DNA from: MED-G105 sp965263305 | GTDB taxonomy: Bacteria; Pseudomonadota; Alphaproteobacteria; Caulobacterales; Parvularculaceae | NCBI GenBank assembly: GCA_965263305.1 | Contig: OZ253666.1 | Location: 3,410,001 to 3,474,000 of the forward strand | Direction of reading: 5' to 3' | DNA: 64,000 bases | Shown: positions 1 through 9,145 of the stretch, in pieces | Layout: each line of letters begins with the position of its first letter | Position numbering within the stretch: the stretch's first letter is position 1 | Made by a program: the position numbers and the translations under genes | The notes under the pieces: generated by a model | The model's input: the letters and a program-made list of their open reading frames with translations, nothing else | Database searches by the model: none | What the model was told of the DNA's origin: nothing

Positions 1-234
1 AAGGTTTAGTCGATTGAAAATTTTAACTCGCCAGAGAATTCCTTCAGGACGGCGGCTGTAAGCAATGACTACGCTCCTTCATGGATCGCCAATCGCATAT
101 GTGTTCACCGGCCCATATGGCCTCATCTACCTTCATCGGGCTTTAACAACTTGGGGGGACCGGGGGACTTCGGACGCTTCTGCAGGCGGCGATCCGTTTG
201 TGAATGAGCTTTCGATGAAAAGGATAGACCACCC

Positions 235-897
235 ATGTTCAACAAATCTGCGATCGTTGCGATGGCGGCAGCGATTTTCTTTACCCAAAGCGCCGAAGCG
301 GACTCCCGCCAAACCCGCCCGCGGGCATTTCTACAAACGTCTCAAGCTCTCAATGTACTGGAGCTGGATGAATTTGAGATTGGGCCGATTGGCCCATCAG
401 AATCCTTCGGAACACTGACCCGCGAAAGCAATCAACTTGTTTTCAACGGTGCTTTCCAGGACTTGTCAGTGACTGAAAACCCCTATTCGGTATGGTGGAT
501 TGTTTTCAATTCTCCAGCCCGGTGCACCACGCCTTGCAGTGGTGATGACATCGCCACAGGTATCGGCCAGGCGTTTTTCGCTGGCGCGTTCATTGCTGAT
601 GAAGAGGGACGCGGTAACGTCAATGCATTACTGCCTGTGGGCGCGATCCCGTCTGGCGCTTTTCGCGCCAGCGACGCGGGCCTCGCGAATCCTCGTTTCG
701 AAACGGGTCTAAGGCGAGCGCTCGACGCCCAAATCTCCGTCGTCATTCGCCGACATGGCGATCTGAGCGGCGAGGCGGCGAGTGTCGCGGACCTTTTTGG
801 GGGGGCTGGCTGCGATGCTCAATTCCCGAATGGGCCGACCGCGAGCCTTCAACCATGTGATGACGAATTACTCATCGTGTTTCCTCCCGCGCGGTAG
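235..897 (+). CDS. secreted protein of unknown function
   Basis: The 220-residue product starts with a Sec-type signal peptide: a Lys near the N-terminus, an alanine-rich hydrophobic core and a likely cleavage after the SAEA stretch around residue 22. A purine-rich AAGGATAG lies upstream of the ATG. The mature part is rich in small and acidic residues, has an NPYSVWWIVF segment near residue 80 and two closely spaced cysteines (RCTTPC) that could form a disulfide with two later cysteines. I do not recognise a catalytic motif. It looks like an exported beta-rich protein of a poorly characterised family; no function is claimed. It is followed on the same strand by another orphan gene. Confidence 0.7.
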   Translation: MFNKSAIVAMAAAIFFTQSAEADSRQTRPRAFLQTSQALNVLELDEFEIGPIGPSESFGTLTRESNQLVFNGAFQDLSVTENPYSVWWIVFNSPARCTTPCSGDDIATGIGQAFFAGAFIADEEGRGNVNALLPVGAIPSGAFRASDAGLANPRFETGLRRALDAQISVVIRRHGDLSGEAASVADLFGGAGCDAQFPNGPTASLQPCDDELLIVFPPAR

Positions 898-1016
898 GTT
901 GCGTCACTACCGTGGGCGCTCGGCATTTCCTTTTGGGGATGGCGAGCGCTACATTCATCTGTGGGTGGGAGGTTGAGCAATGGGCTCTAAACAGAACTCC
1001 CTTAGACAAGACTCAT

Positions 1017-1024
1017 GGGGAGGG
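1017..1024 (+). promoter_or_regulatory. ribosome binding site deciding the start at 1032
   Basis: GGGGAGGG lies 7 nt upstream of a GTG codon at 1032. The longer in-frame options (GTG 912, ATG 939) have no comparable Shine-Dalgarno sequence and the first would begin just after the previous gene. Confidence 0.55.
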
Positions 1025-1031
1025 ACACGAC

Positions 1032-1745
1032 GTGGATATTGTCACGATTTTGGCGATCACCGCTATTTTTACCGTAAATAATCATAATACAGATGATGAT
1101 ACTACCACCTACACGTACGAAACCCGATATTTCTGTGAAACGTCCGGTGAAACCAAAGTCGATTCAATAATTAAACGCGTCGAAGCGCCGATCTACGATG
1201 ACGAAGTAGCGAGTGGTCGGTTGCAGGGGTGGGGGTGGCTAAAACATCGAACCGGAAATCAAGCGCGCCGCCTTTTTATAGAGACCGGACCGAGCTATGC
1301 CTCTTTGTATGATGCGCAATCCAAAGCGGGAGGGTCATTTTCTTCAAAGTATACCAAGGAACGAGATGAATTCAGGGCGATCTGTACGTCCCATATCGAT
1401 GACATTTGGCGCACGATCGCCGGAAATTACGTGAGCGAGAGCAAGGATCTTTTAATCGCGAATTTCTCATGTGCGCCCGGCACCGCGCCATTGGCGGACG
1501 CCTGGTTAAAAGAAAACCTTGCGACGGCGTTGGATGAGATGATTGAAAGCGGTGAACTACAAGCGTGGTCGTGGAGGACGAATATTATTGGCGGGTATGC
1601 AAATCGTTCCCTTACTCTGCAGAGTGACGATTATCTGAGGCTTCTAACCGCGTGGGAAGAAGTGATCGCGCGAAGAGGTGCGCGGGCCAAAAGAAAGAAA
1701 AATTTCGCCTGCAACGTTGTCGTAAGCGAGTTGTGGTACAATTAA
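1032..1745 (+). CDS. hypothetical protein
   Basis: I chose GTG 1032 because of the strong GGGGAGGG in front of it, giving 237 residues. The N-terminus has a short hydrophobic stretch (VTILAITAIFTV) that could be a poor signal or anchor, followed by an Asn/Asp/Thr-rich segment. The rest has several Trp residues and two similar-looking stretches: the ELQAWSW segment late in the protein echoes RLQGWGW earlier, and each follows an acidic/Ser/Gly-containing segment, hinting at an internal duplication. Cysteines are scattered. No family is recognised. The stop overlaps the 3' end of the convergent iron-sulfur subunit gene by 4 nt. Confidence 0.6.
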   Translation: MDIVTILAITAIFTVNNHNTDDDTTTYTYETRYFCETSGETKVDSIIKRVEAPIYDDEVASGRLQGWGWLKHRTGNQARRLFIETGPSYASLYDAQSKAGGSFSSKYTKERDEFRAICTSHIDDIWRTIAGNYVSESKDLLIANFSCAPGTAPLADAWLKENLATALDEMIESGELQAWSWRTNIIGGYANRSLTLQSDDYLRLLTAWEEVIARRGARAKRKKNFACNVVVSELWYN

Positions 1746-2197
1746 ACCCTTGTCGCGGCGTCTTTGATCGCCTTTCTAATGCGCACATAGGTCGCACACC
1801 GACAAATATTGCCAGCCATGGCGGCGTCGATGTCCTCGTCCGTCGGGTTGGGCGTTGATTCTAAGAGCGAAATTGCGGACATGATTTGGCCCGATTGGCA
1901 GTAGCCGCATTGCGGCACATCAATCGCTTCCCATGCCGCACGCACCGCGTCGGCCTGCGGGCCCTGTTTGCCCTCGATGGTCGTGATGGACGTTCCTTCC
2001 AAACTGTCATGGGGCGTTACACAGGACCTCATCGGAGTTCCATCAACATGGACCGTGCAGGCCCCGCATTGCGCAACACCGCAGCCGAATTTCGTGCCCG
2101 TCATTTTCAAATGATCGCGCAATACCCAGAGGAGGGGTGTGCCTTCTGCGGCGTCGATTTGGCGATCTTCACCGTTGATTTTAAGCGTAATGGCCAT
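1742..2197 (-). CDS. iorA: 2Fe-2S subunit of a molybdenum hydroxylase (IorA-like)
   Basis: The 151-residue protein is the small electron-transfer subunit of the xanthine oxidase/isoquinoline 1-oxidoreductase family. The N-terminal plant-ferredoxin-like cluster motif is visible as CGVAQCGAC plus a downstream Cys (RSC), and the C-terminal helical 2Fe-2S domain has CGYCQSG and NICRCATY. The length is typical. The ATG at 2197 is preceded by AAGGAGAG. It lies 12 nt downstream of the large molybdopterin subunit in the same operon. It has no signal peptide, so if the complex is periplasmic it must be carried out with the Tat-targeted large subunit. Substrate cannot be told from sequence; isoquinoline is only the founding example, and aldehydes or N-heterocycles are equally possible. 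Confidence 0.9.
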   Translation of the reverse strand: MAITLKINGEDRQIDAAEGTPLLWVLRDHLKMTGTKFGCGVAQCGACTVHVDGTPMRSCVTPHDSLEGTSITTIEGKQGPQADAVRAAWEAIDVPQCGYCQSGQIMSAISLLESTPNPTDEDIDAAMAGNICRCATYVRIRKAIKDAATRV

Positions 2198-2209
2198 GGT
2201 GAACTCTCC

Positions 2210-4645
2210 TTATGCGTCGCGTTGAGCTGATAGATCGAGGCGGTCGCGGTCCGGTCCCAGGATTGGTAGGCGCCGGATGCGCAGGCCGGTGGCGGCGAAA
2301 ATCGCATTCGTTAAAGCGGGCGCCGCTGGCGGTGTCGCTGGTTCGCCAACCCCGGCGGGCGGTGCATCGCTTTCGATGATGGCGACATCCATGTCGCGGG
2401 GAGCTTCGTTCATCCGCATGACCCGCCAACTGGGAAAATTCGCCTCAACCACGGCGCCGTTTTCTGCGGTGATGGCGCCATAAAGAGCGTTGGAAAGGCC
2501 GTAGAGCGTGCCGCCTTCCACTTGCGCGGTTGTGTGGCGCGTATTCACCACGGTTCCGGCATCCGCTGCGGACCAGACCTTCGGGATGGTGATGGCGCCA
2601 TCGTCGCTAACAGCGATTTCGACGACCGTGGCGACATAGGTGAGGAAGGAGCGGTGCGCGGCGATCCCAAGGCCATGGCCCTTTGGCAGGTCGCGTCCCC
2701 AACCCGCCATATCCGCCGCGCGGCGGGTCACGGCGGCGAGGCGACCAGTATCAATGGGGTATTCTTCTAACGGATTGCCGTAATTGGTGTATGTCGCGCC
2801 TTCCGAATTGGGGTCAATCGTCCGTGGGCGGCCAATCAGTTCCAATAGATAATCTTTCTGGTCACGGCCGGCGGCGTGGGCCAATTCCGCGGCGAAACTA
2901 TGGACGGCGAAGGCATGGTAAACATTGGCGACGGACCGCAGCCACCCAATGCGCAAATGGCCGGCGGCGTCGCCTGATTCAAGGCGAAGATTGGGCACAT
3001 CGAATGGGTTGTCTGAGGCGCCGAGGCCGAGTTCCCCGTCGGAGGGAGTTTTTGTTTGCCCGTCAAAAGTCGATGTGATTGGCGGAAACACGGTGCGATG
3101 GAGGAACGCGGTGCATTTGCCGTTCTCGTCAAGGCCGCCTTCAAGGCGTTGCGCGCTGACGGCATGATAAAACCCGTTTTGAATATCATCCTCGCGGGTC
3201 CAAACGACTTTTACCGGCTTACCGACTTCTCTTGCGAGCATGGCGGCTTCGACAAAAAAGTCAGGCTTCGATTTCCGGCCGAAACCGCCGCCGAGCCAGG
3301 TGACGTTAATCGTTACGTTTTCCACCGGCACGCCTAGCGCTTGAGCGACTGTGTTACGCGCGGCCTGGGGGGCTTGAATGCAGCCCCAGCATTCAACCTT
3401 GTCACCCGTCCATTTGGCGGTCGCCGATGGCGGCTCCATGGGGGATTGGGAAAGATGGGGCGCGTAATATTCAGCCTCGATGCGCGTCGCGGCGCCCGCA
3501 AGGCCCGCATCGACGTCACCGCGATTACGACGCACTTGTCCCGACTGGCGCGCCGTCGCCATCATCTCTTCAGCAAAAGCCGCTGAATTATAGTCCTTGT
3601 TGGGACCGTCGGCCCATTCGATGTCGAGGAAGTTACGCCCCTGAATGGCTGCCCAGGTGTCTTTTGCAATCACGGCGATGCCGCCCATCATGCCGAACCC
3701 CGCCGGGGGTTTTTGATCGGGCAATTTCACCGTGCGCAGGACGCCCGGCGTTTGGCGCGCCGCGCTATCATCAAAGGATTTGACCGCGCCAAAAAGTTGA
3801 GGCGGGCGGGCAATGACCGCATACACCATATCGGGCAAGTCGACATCCATGCCGAACGTTCCCTCGCCCCGAACAATTTTCGGCACTGTGAGGGAAGGCG
3901 TTTCTTTGCCGATATATCGCCACGCATCCCTCGATTTAAGGGAGACCTCTTCTTCGGTCGGGATGGGTTGCTCGGTGGCGGCGGCAACGAGGTCCCCATA
4001 GCCGAGAGACTTGCCGCTGGCGGCGTGTTTAACCACGCCAAGCGCCGCCTTGCACTCGCCCGCATCAACGCCCCATTGCGCCGCCGCCGCGCGTTCAAGC
4101 ATCAAGCGCATCGCCGCGCCGGCGACGCGCAAGCGATGAAAATGGTTGCGGACAGAACGAGAACCATCGGTATTTTGGTCACCGTAACGAGGATGCCCTT
4201 CGGCCTGAATAACCTCTATTTTTTCCCAGTCAGCCTCAAGCTCATCCGACACGATTTGCGTCATCGCGGTCCATGTCTGTTGGCCCATTTCTGAACGATG
4301 GCAGGTAATTTTGACCGCACCGTCCGGTTCGATCGCAATAAAGAGAGAAGGGGTTGCATCGCCGCCCTTCACATTGACGAGGGGGCTTTCTTGCGCTTCG
4401 GCGTTGTCGGCGGGCGTTTGCGATTCGGCTTCTGCCCCGGTGTCTTCAGCCGTCTTTTCCTTGGCGCACCCTTGAGCGAGGGAGACGCCAACGACGAGCG
4501 CACCAGCGCTGACACCATTGATGAACGTACGCCGGCTAACGTCAATGCGGCTTAAGACGCGCGTGTTGGTCGCGGGTTTAATCGTTGAACGGGGTGATGA
4601 AACTGGGGCGTCCCCCGGCATGATATCCAAATCGTGCAAAAACAT
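2210..4645 (-). CDS. iorB: molybdopterin-binding subunit of a xanthine-oxidase-family hydroxylase (IorB-like), Tat-exported
   Basis: The start is placed at ATG 4645, preceded by GGGAGAG; an in-frame start at 4780 would add 45 unrelated residues. The 811-residue protein has a twin-arginine leader (SRRTFING) near residue 40, a hydrophobic core and a lipobox-like LAQGC, then an acidic Ala/Glu linker. The body matches the two-domain molybdopterin cytosine dinucleotide-binding large subunit: GGGFGRK-type and EPPS/QAPQAARN segments and a C-terminal GVGEPATPPAAPALTNAI, which carries the conserved active-site Glu region (GVGEP). With the small 2Fe-2S subunit downstream it forms a two-subunit enzyme without an FAD subunit, as in isoquinoline 1-oxidoreductase and related periplasmic aldehyde oxidases, which pass electrons to a cytochrome or other acceptor. 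Substrate unknown. Confidence 0.9.
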   Translation of the reverse strand: MFLHDLDIMPGDAPVSSPRSTIKPATNTRVLSRIDVSRRTFINGVSAGALVVGVSLAQGCAKEKTAEDTGAEAESQTPADNAEAQESPLVNVKGGDATPSLFIAIEPDGAVKITCHRSEMGQQTWTAMTQIVSDELEADWEKIEVIQAEGHPRYGDQNTDGSRSVRNHFHRLRVAGAAMRLMLERAAAAQWGVDAGECKAALGVVKHAASGKSLGYGDLVAAATEQPIPTEEEVSLKSRDAWRYIGKETPSLTVPKIVRGEGTFGMDVDLPDMVYAVIARPPQLFGAVKSFDDSAARQTPGVLRTVKLPDQKPPAGFGMMGGIAVIAKDTWAAIQGRNFLDIEWADGPNKDYNSAAFAEEMMATARQSGQVRRNRGDVDAGLAGAATRIEAEYYAPHLSQSPMEPPSATAKWTGDKVECWGCIQAPQAARNTVAQALGVPVENVTINVTWLGGGFGRKSKPDFFVEAAMLAREVGKPVKVVWTREDDIQNGFYHAVSAQRLEGGLDENGKCTAFLHRTVFPPITSTFDGQTKTPSDGELGLGASDNPFDVPNLRLESGDAAGHLRIGWLRSVANVYHAFAVHSFAAELAHAAGRDQKDYLLELIGRPRTIDPNSEGATYTNYGNPLEEYPIDTGRLAAVTRRAADMAGWGRDLPKGHGLGIAAHRSFLTYVATVVEIAVSDDGAITIPKVWSAADAGTVVNTRHTTAQVEGGTLYGLSNALYGAITAENGAVVEANFPSWRVMRMNEAPRDMDVAIIESDAPPAGVGEPATPPAAPALTNAIFAATGLRIRRLPILGPDRDRLDLSAQRDA

Positions 4646-4889
4646 GGGTGCTCTCCCGCAATGGACGCGTATCAAAAGAATTATAGAGTTTACGATAGCA
4701 CAATTCTGTAGGCCGGCGCGACTTCTTTTCAGGCGGTTGATTTGGGAGGATTGATTTACGAGAGCGCATGCGATCACCAACGTTGCCTTCCACGCCTAGC
4801 CGCTAGGGGTTTGGGCGCCTTCAGCCGCTATCGGGCATTCCTTTTTAGAGGGCTCAGTTGAATTGTGGTTTGCGATTCTCTAGCAAGCT

Positions 4890-6581
4890 TTAAGAGTCAT
4901 TGGTGGGCGGATCATCGTAGGAGTCGAGAACGCCGGCGTCTTGCTCCCGACCTTCCACATCTTCTGAGTCCGATAGAAAAGACAATTGCGTCGCCTCGCC
5001 TGCGAGAAGCATCTCCCGATCCCTCAAATGGGTGGGGTAATCGCCGGTGAAACAGTGGTCGGTAAAAGCGGGGTCGTCTTTATCGCGCGCGCCTTTGCCA
5101 AGGGCTTCGTAGAGGCCGTCCAACGTTAAAAAGGCAAGTGAATCTGCGCCAATCTCCTCGCAGATTTCCTCAACTGACATGCTCGCGGCTATTAGTTCTT
5201 TTCGCGACGGTGTATTGATGCCGTAATAATCAGGATAAAGAATAGGAGGGCAAGCGATCCGCATATGAACTTCGCGTGCGCCCGCACTGCGCATCATTTC
5301 AACGATTTTCCGGGACGTCGTTCCTCTGACGATCGAATCATCGATGAGAACAATGCTTTTGCCACGGACCAAGCCAATATTAGGGGAGTGCTTTCGTTTA
5401 ACGCCTGCTTCGCGAATTTTTTGTTGGGGTTCAATAAAGGTGCGCCCAACGAAATGGCTTCGAATGAGCGCCATCTCATAGGGTAAGCCGCCTTGGTGAG
5501 CATAGCCAATCGCAGCAGGCACCCCGGAATCTGGAATCGGCGACACGATATCGGCGTCGCAGGGCGCTTCTTTCGCCATTTGAACGCCGAGGCTCTTGCG
5601 CAATTGGTAGACGCTTTTGCCGTCGACGATGGAATCGGGGCGAGCGAAGTAAATGAGTTCGAAAATACATGGCCGTGCATGTTCAGGCTTTGGAAACGCC
5701 CGAATGCTTTCCACTTTTCCATCGGGGCGGCACAGCACCACCTCGCCTGGTTCGATATCCCGAACAAAATCGGCGCCGATGATTTCTAAGGCGCATGTTT
5801 CAGACGTCAAAATTGGCGCGCCCTTCAGGTCGCCAAGCACTAGCGGGCGAATTCCGACGGGGTCGCGCGCGCCGACAAGCCCTTCTTGGGTTAACACCGT
5901 TAGCGCATAGGCGCCTTCTATGGACTGTAACGCTTCGATTAACCGGTCTGCTATCGAGCGGGGTTCGGCTCTCGCCGTTAATTGTAGAAAAAGCTCTGAA
6001 TCCGAAGTGGACTGAAAAATGCACCCTTGGCGAATAAGATCTGACTTTAGTTTCCGGGCATTGGTGAGGTTGCCATTATGCGCGATTGCAATGCCGCCGG
6101 TGTCCAGATCGGCGTAAAGGGGCTGCACATTGCGCATCACCGTTTCGCCTTGTGTCGAATACCGCGTATGGCCAATGGCGGCATCGCCTTTCAAACGGTT
6201 CAGGGTCTCTGCGTCGGAAAATTTTTCCGCCACTAAGCCTTCATGGCGTTCTGTCGAAAAACGGGAGCCTTCAAGAGCGGCGACGCCAGCGGCTTCTTGG
6301 CCGCGGTGCTGAAGCGCATGAAGGCCAAGGGCCGTCAATGCCGCAGCGTCTTTCGTGCCGATAATGCCGAAGACGCCGCACTCTTCGTTTAATGCTCTAG
6401 GGAAAGGTGAAATTGGGCGGCGCGCGGCAGCCTTTGCGTATACGGATAACCGGTGGGCCGTTTGGGTAATAAATGACGAGGGTCCGCCAGCATTGTTTGC
6501 GTCAACAGGGTCAGCCTGTTGAGGGGCGCACCCCTTTGGAGGATTGCTTGGCGCCGCCTTGTTCCTCATTAACTCGCTCAT
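4890..6581 (-). CDS. purF: amidophosphoribosyltransferase
   Basis: Catalyses the first committed step of purine synthesis: PRPP plus glutamine to 5-phosphoribosylamine. The class II glutaminase domain begins at EECGVFGIIG with the catalytic Cys at residue 68, followed by the RYST and NGNLTN segments; the phosphoribosyltransferase domain has the PRPP loop VLIDDSIVRGTTS. The protein is 563 residues, with an N-terminal extension of about 67 residues before the nucleophile Cys. That is long for the family, and either the extension is removed during maturation or translation starts internally, although there is no ATG between residue 5 and the Cys. It is the last gene of the radA-cvpA-purF run on the minus strand. 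Confidence 0.96.
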   Translation of the reverse strand: MSELMRNKAAPSNPPKGCAPQQADPVDANNAGGPSSFITQTAHRLSVYAKAAARRPISPFPRALNEECGVFGIIGTKDAAALTALGLHALQHRGQEAAGVAALEGSRFSTERHEGLVAEKFSDAETLNRLKGDAAIGHTRYSTQGETVMRNVQPLYADLDTGGIAIAHNGNLTNARKLKSDLIRQGCIFQSTSDSELFLQLTARAEPRSIADRLIEALQSIEGAYALTVLTQEGLVGARDPVGIRPLVLGDLKGAPILTSETCALEIIGADFVRDIEPGEVVLCRPDGKVESIRAFPKPEHARPCIFELIYFARPDSIVDGKSVYQLRKSLGVQMAKEAPCDADIVSPIPDSGVPAAIGYAHQGGLPYEMALIRSHFVGRTFIEPQQKIREAGVKRKHSPNIGLVRGKSIVLIDDSIVRGTTSRKIVEMMRSAGAREVHMRIACPPILYPDYYGINTPSRKELIAASMSVEEICEEIGADSLAFLTLDGLYEALGKGARDKDDPAFTDHCFTGDYPTHLRDREMLLAGEATQLSFLSDSEDVEGREQDAGVLDSYDDPPTNDS

Positions 6582-6681
6582 ATCCTGACTATTCGTCGAT
6601 AACCTTCACGGCGTCGCAGGCCGGTAAGGAAAATTCGCCATCGAAACTCGGGCGGCGTTACAGGCTCCCGTAATGGCGCCC

Positions 6682-7413
6682 CTAATGGTGATCCGGCTCA
6701 TTCCGTTCGCGTTTCGCCAACGCCGCGATCGGATCATTCGTCGCCGCTAGCGCCGTTAAATCGTCTGCTTTTTTTTGATCCGTTGTGGTTACGGTGGTGA
6801 CGAGTTGGGTCAAGCCATTCCGCGTCTCGCGGTCGTAGGAGGCATTAGCCTCTTCCTGAGCAACGGGCGCGTCATTGTCATCGTTATCGGCGTCGGGTGA
6901 TACATCCCGTCCACCTGTTGGCGTTGGATCGGGCAGGGCGGGCTCCCGGGCCGGGGCGACCCCCTCTATGAGGCTGGCGGCGCTTTTTGCCAGCGGTAAT
7001 AGCGCCGCTTCGCGCACCATTTCCGGTTGGTTCTCTTCGTCAACGATGTAGCCAGCGCCGAGGAATGCAAGACCGACAAGCGCCATCGCTCTTATGAAGC
7101 CAAATACACCACCGATGACCCTGTCAATTAGGGATTGTCGGTCGTCAAGTTTCAATCCATTGGTCAATTTGGACGATAGAAAATAAAGGGCGATGAAAGA
7201 AATTAATCCCACAATACTCAGTACAAATATAATCGCAAAAAAGTTGTCAGCCTTGCCGATGGCGCTCAAAATTGGATTAAGGGTTATCCACGCGATAAAA
7301 GCGGCGAGACCCAAGCAAATCAGCGTTGTGAATTCCCGCACCGCGCCGCGATAGGCGGCAAAAAATACTGATACGCCAAGGATAAGAATGAGGATGCCGT
7401 CGAATAACGTCAT
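6682..7413 (-). CDS. cvpA: CvpA family inner-membrane protein
   Basis: ATG 7413 has an AGGACGGG upstream and gives 243 residues beginning with a typical CvpA first helix. About four hydrophobic helices occupy the first 145 residues, containing the family's RG..RE motif (YRGAVREFTTL) after helix 1. The C-terminal 100 residues are acidic, Asp/Asn/Pro-rich and probably disordered in the cytoplasm or periplasm. CvpA proteins were named for colicin V production; their role is envelope maintenance, and in alphaproteobacteria the gene sits between radA and purF as here. The function of the acidic tail is unknown. Confidence 0.92.
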   Translation of the reverse strand: MTLFDGILILILGVSVFFAAYRGAVREFTTLICLGLAAFIAWITLNPILSAIGKADNFFAIIFVLSIVGLISFIALYFLSSKLTNGLKLDDRQSLIDRVIGGVFGFIRAMALVGLAFLGAGYIVDEENQPEMVREAALLPLAKSAASLIEGVAPAREPALPDPTPTGGRDVSPDADNDDNDAPVAQEEANASYDRETRNGLTQLVTTVTTTDQKKADDLTALAATNDPIAALAKRERNEPDHH

Positions 7414-7570
7414 TTTTACGCCCGTCCTGCTTCGCCCGACAAATGCGGGCCTATTACGATGGTGCCACCACCAGCTCCCCAGCCATAGCCGGTCATATCC
7501 CTGATTGCGCGCCGCCTCAATCCCGAACCCCTGTCGAAGGCGCGAAATCCGTGGATTTGTTGAGAGGGGC

Positions 7571-8941
7571 TCATCCGCTCTTGAGCCAACCGATGAGATC
7601 GGAGAGCTGGGCGGCTTTGACCATCGCGCCCGGGAGCGTTGCATTTTCTGTGTCTACCGCAGCCGGCAGCATCGCGCCGGTAAATCCTAGCTTTTGAGCC
7701 TCGCTTAAGCGCGCATCTGTTTGATTGACCGGGCGAACAGCGCCGGACAGCGCCACCTCGCCAAAGACGACGTGGTTTGCCGCCAATGGCGTGTCGAAGA
7801 GGGATGAACAAAGGGCGGCGGCGGCAGCGAGATCTGCCGCTGGTTCCCCGATGCGCATGCCGCCCGCCACATTCAGGAAGACGTCATGGCGGCTAAAATC
7901 AAGGCCGCAGCGCGCATCCAGCACGGCCAGCAGCATGGAAAGCCGCGCGGTGTCCCAGCCCACCACGGCCCGCCTTGGGGAGGCCAATGAGGAAGCTGAA
8001 ACAAGGGCTTGAATTTCAACAAGGACTGGGCGGGTTCCTTCGACGCCGGCGAAAACGGCGGCGCCGGGGGAGGGTGCGCCCGCCTCCGAAAGAAAAAACT
8101 CCGATGGGTTGGAGACTTCACGAAGGCCAGCGCCCGTCATCTCAAAGACGCCAATCTCATGGGCGGCGCCAAAGCGGTTTTTCACCGCTCTTAAAAGGCG
8201 AAACGCGCGACCTTGTTCGCTTTCAAAATAGAGGACGGCGTCCACCATGTGTTCAACCACCCGGGGACCGGCGATTTGGCCATCTTTCGTAACGTGCCCG
8301 ACGAGCAAAAGCACGCAGCCCGACGATTTTGCGAACCGTATGAGCTCCTGGGACGAGGCGCGGACCTGGGTCACTGTTCCGGGCGCTGCCGGCAGGGCGT
8401 CTGACCATAGCGTCTGGATCGAATCGACGATGACCACGTCGGGCCGTTCGCTTTTCAACGTGGATAAAATATCCCGAAGCGCCGTCGCTGAAGCGAGGGC
8501 GACCGGCGCTTTTTCAAGCCCCAATCGTTTGGCGCGTAGGCTGATCTGGGCGGTGGCTTCTTCGCCTGAGATATAGGCGACCTTCTTCCCGCTTTTGGCG
8601 ACGCCTGACGCCACCTGAAGAAGAAGCGTCGATTTACCCACGCCCGGATCACCGCCGATGAGAAGGGCCGATCCCGGTACCAATCCACCGCCGCAGGCGC
8701 GGTCAAATTCGAGATTGCCCGTCGGCATGCGGGGTTCTTGGGGCGCTGCTGATTCGAGGGTCGTGAAATCAAGCAGTTTACCTTTGCCCGATTTGCCGCC
8801 CTTTAGACTGCCCGGCGGGCCGCTCTCGCTTTCTTCCTCGATGATCGAATTCCACTCGCCGCAGGCGTCGCAACGACCCGCCCATTTTCCATAGACCGCG
8901 CCGCAAGACTGACACACAAAACTGACCGAAGCGCGTGGCAA
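7571..8941 (-). CDS. radA: DNA repair protein RadA
   Basis: RadA is a RecA-like ATPase with a Lon-protease-like C-terminal domain that promotes branch migration during recombination. Visible features are the N-terminal zinc finger (CQSCG...CDACGEW), Walker A GDPGVGKST, the RadA-specific KNRFG motif, and a C-terminal Lon-like domain. I place the start at TTG 8941, with GGGATA about 6 nt upstream, giving 456 residues, the usual family length; the longer ORF adds 43 residues with no family character. It is first in a minus-strand group with cvpA and purF and is transcribed divergently from the carotenoid oxygenase gene. Confidence 0.95.
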   Translation of the reverse strand: MPRASVSFVCQSCGAVYGKWAGRCDACGEWNSIIEEESESGPPGSLKGGKSGKGKLLDFTTLESAAPQEPRMPTGNLEFDRACGGGLVPGSALLIGGDPGVGKSTLLLQVASGVAKSGKKVAYISGEEATAQISLRAKRLGLEKAPVALASATALRDILSTLKSERPDVVIVDSIQTLWSDALPAAPGTVTQVRASSQELIRFAKSSGCVLLLVGHVTKDGQIAGPRVVEHMVDAVLYFESEQGRAFRLLRAVKNRFGAAHEIGVFEMTGAGLREVSNPSEFFLSEAGAPSPGAAVFAGVEGTRPVLVEIQALVSASSLASPRRAVVGWDTARLSMLLAVLDARCGLDFSRHDVFLNVAGGMRIGEPAADLAAAAALCSSLFDTPLAANHVVFGEVALSGAVRPVNQTDARLSEAQKLGFTGAMLPAAVDTENATLPGAMVKAAQLSDLIGWLKSG

Positions 8942-9145
8942 GATGGTATCCCGATGGAATCGCCGAGAGACGATTATAGTTCTTGATATGTTCGCATTTC
9001 TTCGCCGGGTTCGGCGAGAAATGCAAGGCGATATGATTTGGCCGTGTTGAAGGCAATTTTCCACGATCAACGCTCACACTGTCGAGGTCTCTGCCATTTC
9101 TCGGGGGCTCGTCTTATGGTGGTGCGTCAGTTTGGAGATCAGCCC

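Noticed and set aside
65..418. 117-codon plus-strand ORF at the window start
   Set aside because: Overlaps the better-supported signal-peptide ORF at 235 in another frame, with unnatural composition and no ribosome site.
3713..4294. 193-codon plus-strand ORF within the molybdopterin subunit gene
   Set aside because: Arg-rich antisense shadow of a clearly conserved gene.
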